Shown: positions 4,923 to 9,450 of the stretch, piece after piece | Position numbering within the stretch: position 1 is the stretch's first letter | Layout of the letters: each line of letters opens with the position of its first letter | Source: Candidatus Omnitrophota bacterium | Lineage (GTDB): Bacteria > Omnitrophota > Koll11 > Aquiviventales > Aquiviventaceae | Reading direction: 5' to 3' | DNA length: 9,450 bases | NCBI GenBank assembly: GCA_016196415.1 | Contig: JACPXS010000058.1 | Span: 1-9,450, forward strand | Notes under the pieces: model-generated | Told to the model about the DNA's origin: nothing | The model's database searches: none | What the model saw: the letters and a program-made list of their open reading frames with translations, nothing else | Translations under genes and position numbers: made by a program

Positions 4923-6228
4923 TCGGCTTGCCGCTCGACCCGCCGCGTGGGAGAACGGCCGCGGGCCCGTCGCAGAAGGCGCGGCGATCCTCTCCGTGGC
5001 GGAGGTGGTCTCGCGCATCCGCTGGGTCATCGAGCGGCAGTTTCCCGCGCCGATCTGGGTGGAGGGGGAGCTCTCCAACTGCAGCTACCCGACGTCGGGG
5101 CATATCTACTTCAGTCTCGTCGATGACCAGGTGACCGATCGGGTTGGCCAGCGGGTGCTGCTTCCCTGCGCGTTTTTCCGCGGCGCGAACCAGCATCTCA
5201 AGTTTCAGTTGACCGACGGATTGAAAGTGCTCTGCCTTGGTGACGTGACCACCTATGAGGGACGCGGGCAGTATCAGCTCCGGGTGCTTCGGGTCGAACC
5301 GCGGGGGATCGGCGCGCTTCAACTGGCGTTTGAACAGCTCAAGAAACGGTTGCAAGCGGAAGGGTTATTCAGCGAGGCCCGCAAGCGCCCGATGCCACGG
5401 ATCGTGCATCGGGTGGGGGTGATCACGTCGCCCTCGGGCTCGGCGATCCATGACATGGTGAGCAAGCTCCGCGGCCACTTCCGCGTCGTCATCCTGCCGG
5501 CGAAAGTGCAGGGCGAAGGGGCGTCCGCAGAGATCGTCGAGGCGCTCGGCGCGGCCAACCGGCTTGCGATCGCCGACGTCCTCATTGTCGGACGCGGGGG
5601 CGGGGGGATTGAAGATTTGTGGGCCTTCAATGAAGAAGCGGTGGCGCGGGCCATCGCCCGTTCGCGCATTCCGGTCATCTCGGCGGTCGGGCATCACGAT
5701 GACTGGACGATCGCGGACTACGTGGCCGATCTGAGGGCCTCCACGCCGACGGATGCCGCCAAGCTCCTCGTCCATGAGCGGCAGACGGTGCTCGAAGCAT
5801 TCCGGCGGCGCATCGAGCAGCTCCTCGACACCATGCAGGCGTTTCTGGATGCGCAGTCATCCCGCGTCAACGAGTTGCGTCTGCGTCTGCGGGCGGTGCA
5901 TCCCGTCAATCAACTGAACCACTCTGTGGATCGCGCGCGCCAGTTGCAGGATCAAGCCATCCAATCCATGCGCCACCGGCTCGAGAGCGAGGACCGCCGC
6001 CTCCAGGGGTTGGCGGGACGGCTGCAAGCGCTCAGCCCGTTGGCGGTGCTGGCGCGCGGCTACAGCATCACGCTGAAGCTCCCGGACCGCCATGTCGTCA
6101 CCTCGGCCGGCGCGCTCCAAACCGGAGATGAGATGGAAACCTTGCTGGCTCGCGGGCGGGTGGTGAGCGCCGTGACGCGCGTCAGCGCGCAGATGCCTCC
6201 ATCGGACAGCCATGGCTCAAGCGCCTGA
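4906..6228 (+). CDS. xseA: Exodeoxyribonuclease VII large subunit
   Basis: XseA is the catalytic subunit of exonuclease VII, which degrades single-stranded DNA from both ends to oligonucleotides in repair; several small XseB chains wrap its coiled coil. The 440-residue product has the N-terminal OB fold (about 27-132, with VEGELSNCS and GHIYFSLVDD), the catalytic domain (about 165-290), a long coiled coil (about 290-375) and the C-terminal SPLAVLARGYSI motif (377-389). Catalytic positions reported for the E. coli enzyme are present: D183 (AIHD), R230 (RGGG), H263 and D266. The last two lie in GHHDD instead of the usual GHETD, so the two intervening residues are unusual. GTG start with a good ribosome binding site; 17-nt overlaps with both ymdB and xseB suggest translational coupling. 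The start is some 25 residues upstream of the conserved core. Confidence 0.97.
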   Translation: MSAVTDRLAARPAAWENGRGPVAEGAAILSVAEVVSRIRWVIERQFPAPIWVEGELSNCSYPTSGHIYFSLVDDQVTDRVGQRVLLPCAFFRGANQHLKFQLTDGLKVLCLGDVTTYEGRGQYQLRVLRVEPRGIGALQLAFEQLKKRLQAEGLFSEARKRPMPRIVHRVGVITSPSGSAIHDMVSKLRGHFRVVILPAKVQGEGASAEIVEALGAANRLAIADVLIVGRGGGGIEDLWAFNEEAVARAIARSRIPVISAVGHHDDWTIADYVADLRASTPTDAAKLLVHERQTVLEAFRRRIEQLLDTMQAFLDAQSSRVNELRLRLRAVHPVNQLNHSVDRARQLQDQAIQSMRHRLESEDRRLQGLAGRLQALSPLAVLARGYSITLKLPDRHVVTSAGALQTGDEMETLLARGRVVSAVTRVSAQMPPSDSHGSSA

Positions 6229-6484
6229 GATCAAATACGAAGACGCGCTCAAGCGGTTGGAAAAGCTGGTCGCTGAGCTGGACCGCGCCGAGCTCGATCT
6301 CGAAGCCCGGTTGAAGAAGTTTGAAGAGGGCACGAAACTCGCCCGGCTGCTCCTCAAAAAGCTCGACCAGGCCAAGAAGAAAGTCGAAGTACTGGTGAAG
6401 ACGCATGTCGGAGAGCCCGAGCTGGTGCCGTTCGACGATGAGGGAGCGGATGCGGAGGGGGAAATGGAAGAGCCCAAGGCCTGA
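6212..6484 (+). CDS. xseB: Exodeoxyribonuclease VII small subunit
   Basis: This is the non-catalytic partner that binds the XseA coiled coil and controls the nuclease. The 90-residue protein has the two-helix family signature: YEDALKRLEKLVAELDRAEL (9-28), then DLEARLKKFEEGTKLARLLL and KKLDQAKKKVEVL. The acidic tail after residue 66 (FDDEGADAEGEMEEPKA) is longer than the core needs and probably disordered. The ATG lies within the end of xseA (17-nt overlap) and no clear Shine-Dalgarno site is seen, so translation probably depends on termination of xseA. Confidence 0.95.
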   Translation: MAQAPEIKYEDALKRLEKLVAELDRAELDLEARLKKFEEGTKLARLLLKKLDQAKKKVEVLVKTHVGEPELVPFDDEGADAEGEMEEPKA

Positions 6485-6487
6485 GCG

Positions 6488-7396
6488 ATGATCGCGCCTT
6501 CCGATCTTGCGGAGCGCACCAGTCGCGCACAAGCCGTTGGGCACGAGCCGCAACCGACCGCTTGCCGGCGCCTTGAGCGGTTGCGCGCCCTGGTCAACCA
6601 GGCGTTGGCTAGGACGTTGCCCCAGGTCGCCCGCGTGCCGCGGGTGATCCATGAGGCCATGCGCTACTGCGTGTTTTCCGGCGGGAAGCGTTTTCGGCCG
6701 CTGTTGTGCTTGGGCGGATGCGAGGCGGTGGGGGCCCCGGCGCGCCGGGCGCTGTCGGTGGCCTGTGCGGTGGAGTTGCTGCACACCTACTCGCTCGTCC
6801 ATGATGATCTGCCCGCGATGGACAACGCCGATCAGCGTCGAGGACAGCCGACCTGCCACCGCAAGTTTGGCGAGGGAAACGCCATCTTGGTCGGCGACGG
6901 GCTGTTGACGCTGTCCTTTGCCTTGCTCAGCCGCAACGGCCTTCCAAACGTCCTTCCCATCATCCGCACGCTGGGCGAGTCGTGTGGGACCGCCGGCCTG
7001 ATTGGCGGCCAGGTGTTGGACCTGCAAGTGATCAGCCAGCCTCGGACGGCGACCGAGCAAGCCCTGAGAGACATCGCCCAGCGCAAGACGGCTGCGTTGA
7101 TCACCGCGAGCATCGTTGCGGGGGGGCTGGCGGGGAACGCCCAGGCCCAGCAGCTTGCGTGGCTGCGGCGCTACGGGCAGGCCATCGGGCTCGCGTTTCA
7201 GCTGATTGATGACGTGCATGATGACGAGGGCTTGGCGCGGGTCATGGGGGCCGACCAGGCGCGAGCCGAGGCGCGCCGGCTCATCGGACGCGCCCTGAAC
7301 GCCGTGCGCCCATGCGGCGCGCGGGCCGCCACGCTTCGACACCTGGCTGAGTGGTTGGCGGACACGGCGTCGCTCCCGGCAGCGCCTGGATTATGA
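6488..7396 (+). CDS. ispA: Short-chain polyprenyl diphosphate synthase (IspA-like, probably FPP or GGPP)
   Basis: The enzyme condenses isopentenyl diphosphate with allylic diphosphates. The 302-residue product carries GGKRFRP (65-71), the first aspartate-rich motif D106-D107 to D112 (DDLPAMD) with RRGQPT after it, the GQVLDL helix (174-179), K200 in RKTAAL and a second aspartate-rich motif D241-D242-x-x-D245 in FQLIDDVHDD. The preceding HTYSLVHDD resembles bacterial type II FPP synthases. Unusual: after the second motif the stretch that in E. coli IspA has the GK...GKSTYP lysine loop is absent, and the chain passes directly from DDEGLARVMGADQ to the next helix. The N-terminal 25 residues are extra and variable. 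Start ATG lies 3 nt after xseB; dxs follows after 1 nt, so product and precursor supply are encoded together. Chain length is not decided by the sequence. Confidence 0.9.
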   Translation: MIAPSDLAERTSRAQAVGHEPQPTACRRLERLRALVNQALARTLPQVARVPRVIHEAMRYCVFSGGKRFRPLLCLGGCEAVGAPARRALSVACAVELLHTYSLVHDDLPAMDNADQRRGQPTCHRKFGEGNAILVGDGLLTLSFALLSRNGLPNVLPIIRTLGESCGTAGLIGGQVLDLQVISQPRTATEQALRDIAQRKTAALITASIVAGGLAGNAQAQQLAWLRRYGQAIGLAFQLIDDVHDDEGLARVMGADQARAEARRLIGRALNAVRPCGARAATLRHLAEWLADTASLPAAPGL

Positions 7397-7397
7397 C

Positions 7398-9353
7398 ATG
7401 ACGACGGCCCTCCTTGAGCGCATCCATCGTCCCGCGGATCTCAAAGCGTTGACGGTCGCGCAGCTCTCGCTGCTGGCCCAGGAGATTCGCGAGGAGCTGG
7501 TGCAGACGATCGCCGGGCTGGGCGGCCATCTCGCCTCCAGCCTGGGGGCGGTGGAACTCTGCCTGGCCGTGCACGACGTCTTCGAGGCGCCTGATGACCA
7601 GCTGGTGTGGGATATGGGCTATCAGGCCTTCGCGCATAAGCTCATCACGGGACGGCGAGATCGATTTCAGACGCTCAAGCAGTTTGGCGGCCTCTCAGGG
7701 TTCAACCACAAAGACGAAAGCCCGTACGATCTCTTCACGACGGGCCACGGGGGGACGGCCCTCTCGACGGCGTTAGGGCTGGCGCTCGCGCGCGATCAGG
7801 TGAAGGGGTCCCGCCATGTCGTCGCGATCATCGGGGATGCGAGCCTCGGCGAGGGCATGGCGCTCGAAGCGCTGAACCACATCGGCCATCTCAAGTCCAA
7901 CATCCTCGTGATCCTGAACGACAACAAGATGTCCATCGCCAAGCCGGTGGGGGGCTTGAGCCGCTATCTGAACCGGATCATCACCAACCCGACGTACAAC
8001 CGCATCCGGCGGGACATCGAGCAGCTCATGGAGCGGCTCCCGCACGGCTCCCAGCTCGTCCGCTTGGGGCGAAAAGTTGAGGAGTCGCTCAAAGGCCTCC
8101 TCATTCCTGGGCTGGTCTTTGAAGAGCTGGGATTCCGCTATGTGGGTCCCATCGACGGCCACAACTTCCGCGAGCTCATCACGACGCTCAACAACGTCAA
8201 GCGCCTGAACGGACCGATCCTCTTGCACGTCTCCACGGTGAAGGGCAAAGGCTATCGGTTCGCGGAAGCGGATCCGGAACGGTTCCACAAGATCGACCCG
8301 TTCGACATCGCGACCGGCCAGCTCAAGGTTCAAGGTTCAAAGTTGAAGGCGAAACCTCGAACCTCGAACCTCGAACCTTCAGCGACGTTCACGGAGGCGT
8401 TCAGCGATGAGCTCCTCCATCTCGGGGAGGGAAATAAGCGGGTTGTGGTGATCACGGCCGCGATGCCTGAGGGGACGGGGGTGAGCGCCTTCGCCAAGCG
8501 CTACCCGGCCCGGTGCCTCGACGTCGGGATGGCGGAGCAGCATGCCGTGGGCTTGGCCGCCGGCCTGGCGCGCGGCGGGGCGCGCCCGATCGTGGCGATC
8601 TACTCCACCTTCCTCCAGCGCGCGTATGACCAGATCATGCACGAGGTGTGCTTGCAGGAGCTGCCGGTGATCTTGGCGATCGACCGCGCCAGCCTCGTCG
8701 GTGAGGACGGGCCCACCCATCACGGGGTGTTTGATATCGCCTACCTGCGGGTGTTTCCGCGCCTGATCATTGGCTCGCCCAAAGATCCGGCGGAGCTTCG
8801 GGCGATGCTGCAATGGGCTATCGAGCAGGAGCATCCGGTTGCCCTGCGCTATCCAAGAGGCGGGATTATTTGCGGGGAGCCGCTTGGCAAATCGGCGAAG
8901 ATCGTCGCCGGGAAGTCTGAGACGCTGCGCTCAGGGAAAGACCTGGCGCTGCTTGCGCTGGGGAGCATGGTCTATCCTGCGCTCAAGGTGGCCGAGGAGC
9001 TTGCCCGAGAAGGGGTTGACGCCCACGTCGTGAACGCGCGATTCGTCAAACCCCTGGACGAGGAGATGGTGAAGCACGCAGCTCGCCTGGGAGCGGTGGT
9101 GACGCTGGAAGAAGCGCAACTCGCCGGCGGGTTCGGCAGCGCCGTCTCAGAAACGCTCAGCGCGTTGGAGCTGCCCGGCATCCCGCATCTGCGCATTGGG
9201 CTCCCTGACCAATTTGTGGAGCACGGCAAGCGCGAGGAGCTGCTGACGCTCTGCCGACTGGACCCCGACAGCCTCACGAAGCGCATCACCGCATGGCATC
9301 ACGCCCTCAACCTTCCGACAGCGTTTCGCCTCCTCGCCGAATCTTCCGCGTAA
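7398..9353 (+). CDS. dxs: 1-deoxy-D-xylulose-5-phosphate synthase
   Basis: Dxs makes DXP from pyruvate and glyceraldehyde-3-phosphate with thiamine diphosphate, the entry step of the MEP isoprenoid pathway. The 651-residue product has all three domains. The TPP/Mg site has D147 (IGDAS) and N176 (NDNK), 29 residues apart as in E. coli. H44 (GGHLAS), H255 (DGH), the pyrimidine-activating E380 (AEQHAV), the segment IYSTFLQRAYDQ (401-412) and the C-terminal IGLPDQFVEHG (600-610) are present. Departures from the usual family are WDMGYQ for WDVGHQ (Y75 replaces His), GHGGTALS for GHSSTSIS, and GDASLGEG for GDGALTGG. Residues 310-325 are encoded by an in-frame inverted repeat in the linker between domains I and II. 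The gene begins 1 nt after ispA and ends the housekeeping cluster. Confidence 0.97.
   Translation: MTTALLERIHRPADLKALTVAQLSLLAQEIREELVQTIAGLGGHLASSLGAVELCLAVHDVFEAPDDQLVWDMGYQAFAHKLITGRRDRFQTLKQFGGLSGFNHKDESPYDLFTTGHGGTALSTALGLALARDQVKGSRHVVAIIGDASLGEGMALEALNHIGHLKSNILVILNDNKMSIAKPVGGLSRYLNRIITNPTYNRIRRDIEQLMERLPHGSQLVRLGRKVEESLKGLLIPGLVFEELGFRYVGPIDGHNFRELITTLNNVKRLNGPILLHVSTVKGKGYRFAEADPERFHKIDPFDIATGQLKVQGSKLKAKPRTSNLEPSATFTEAFSDELLHLGEGNKRVVVITAAMPEGTGVSAFAKRYPARCLDVGMAEQHAVGLAAGLARGGARPIVAIYSTFLQRAYDQIMHEVCLQELPVILAIDRASLVGEDGPTHHGVFDIAYLRVFPRLIIGSPKDPAELRAMLQWAIEQEHPVALRYPRGGIICGEPLGKSAKIVAGKSETLRSGKDLALLALGSMVYPALKVAEELAREGVDAHVVNARFVKPLDEEMVKHAARLGAVVTLEEAQLAGGFGSAVSETLSALELPGIPHLRIGLPDQFVEHGKREELLTLCRLDPDSLTKRITAWHHALNLPTAFRLLAESSA
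8324..8373. repeat. In-frame inverted array of 7-nt units inside dxs
   Basis: The left arm has CAAGGTT twice and CAAAGTT (8324-8344). The right arm has AACCTCG twice and AACCTTC (8353-8373), around an 8-nt loop. As a 20-nt inverted repeat (8325-8344 with 8353-8372), 17 of 20 positions pair. It encodes residues KVQGSKLKAKPRTSNL of Dxs and keeps the frame. The E. coli linker at this place is shorter by about 11 residues. Confidence 0.82.
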
Positions 9354-9450
9354 GCCTGCGGCCGGTTCGGAGCCCGGAGTTCGGAGCGGGGCTCGAGACC
9401 TACCTGATGCACGAATTGCTGGCCTGGCGGGACTACGTCTCCGGCGAGCC
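9350..9450 (+). pseudogene. C-terminal fragment resembling DUF4143 / AAA_14-type ATPase, runs off the window
   Basis: The frame overlapping the end of dxs reads VSLRPVRSPEFGAGLETYLM and continues HELLAWRDYVSGEP to the window edge. The pattern FGxxLExxLxxELLAWRDY resembles the start of the DUF4143 C-terminal domain found behind AAA_14 ATPase domains, where an (F)G-x-x-(L/F)E segment precedes an E-L-x-A-x-x-x-Y helix. A full protein of this type has about 400 residues, with a P-loop ATPase in front. Here the upstream DNA is dxs, so the ATPase half is missing. The frame does have an ATG at 9293, but residues before about 9350 are only dxs sequence read out of frame. I infer a 5'-truncated gene fragment joined directly to the end of dxs. 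A short bona fide gene start cannot be excluded, because only about 34 residues are visible. Confidence 0.45.

Noticed and set aside
6182..7342. Long minus-strand open frame of 386 codons opposite xseB and the polyprenyl synthase gene
   Set aside because: It is antisense to two well-supported genes, shows no recognisable domain, and is the expected by-product of high-GC codon use. The same applies to the minus-strand frames at 4062-5078, 2516-3094, 3222-3848 and 1726-2289.
1..9450. A new defence, toxin-antitoxin or biosynthetic system
   Set aside because: Every full-length gene here belongs to a known regulatory, stress or housekeeping family; the novelty lies in repeats, regulation and sequence variants.

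Overview
The window is a GC-rich (roughly 60% by eye) stretch of bacterial chromosome, read almost entirely on the + strand. It is dominated by a compact housekeeping cluster: 5-formyltetrahydrofolate cyclo-ligase, RNase Y (rny), a YmdB-type metallophosphoesterase, both subunits of exonuclease VII (xseA, xseB), a short-chain polyprenyl diphosphate synthase (ispA-like) and 1-deoxy-D-xylulose-5-phosphate synthase (dxs). The rny-ymdB and xseA-xseB-ispA-dxs blocks are conserved neighbourhoods in many bacteria. The divergent Dxs, the short IspA variant and the abundant small inverted repeats suggest an uncultivated lineage, possibly Omnitrophota or another PVC-like group. That placement is inference and rests on no search.

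Layout. Bases 1-250 hold a hairpin-rich non-coding segment and then a sigma70-like promoter whose predicted start point falls on the ATG of a DJ-1/PfpI-family gene (251-850). Bases 851-1176 hold the N-terminal Rossmann remnant of a short-chain dehydrogenase, cut off exactly where a palindromic repeat begins, followed by the promoter and operator-like half-sites of an Rrf2-family regulator (1177-1695). This regulator lacks the cysteine cluster that binds Fe-S in IscR-type members. A second repeat array (1708-1791) separates it from the cyclo-ligase gene (1812-2363). A perfect 16-bp hairpin (2378-2419) then precedes rny (2460-4016).

A third repeat array fills the rny-ymdB gap. From ymdB (4116) to the end of dxs (9353) the genes overlap or nearly touch: 17-nt overlaps at ymdB/xseA and xseA/xseB, 3 nt before ispA and 1 nt before dxs. 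This looks like one translationally coupled operon. It joins RNA turnover (membrane RNase Y, cyclic-nucleotide phosphodiesterase), DNA repair exonuclease VII and the entry and chain-elongation steps of MEP-pathway isoprenoid synthesis. A fourth repeat of the same design lies in frame inside dxs, in the linker between its first two domains. Just after dxs the frame resembles the C-terminal part of a DUF4143 (AAA_14-type) ATPase without its ATPase half, and it runs off the window.

I see no dedicated new defence, CRISPR or transposition system. The most unusual content is a set of small inverted arrays built from 7-8 nt units. The unit sequence differs between three of the four loci (two loci share one unit). 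They sit between genes, at a gene-decay breakpoint, and within a coding sequence. Next in interest are the operator of the cysteine-less Rrf2 protein and the atypical active-site neighbourhoods of XseA, the IspA-like enzyme and Dxs.
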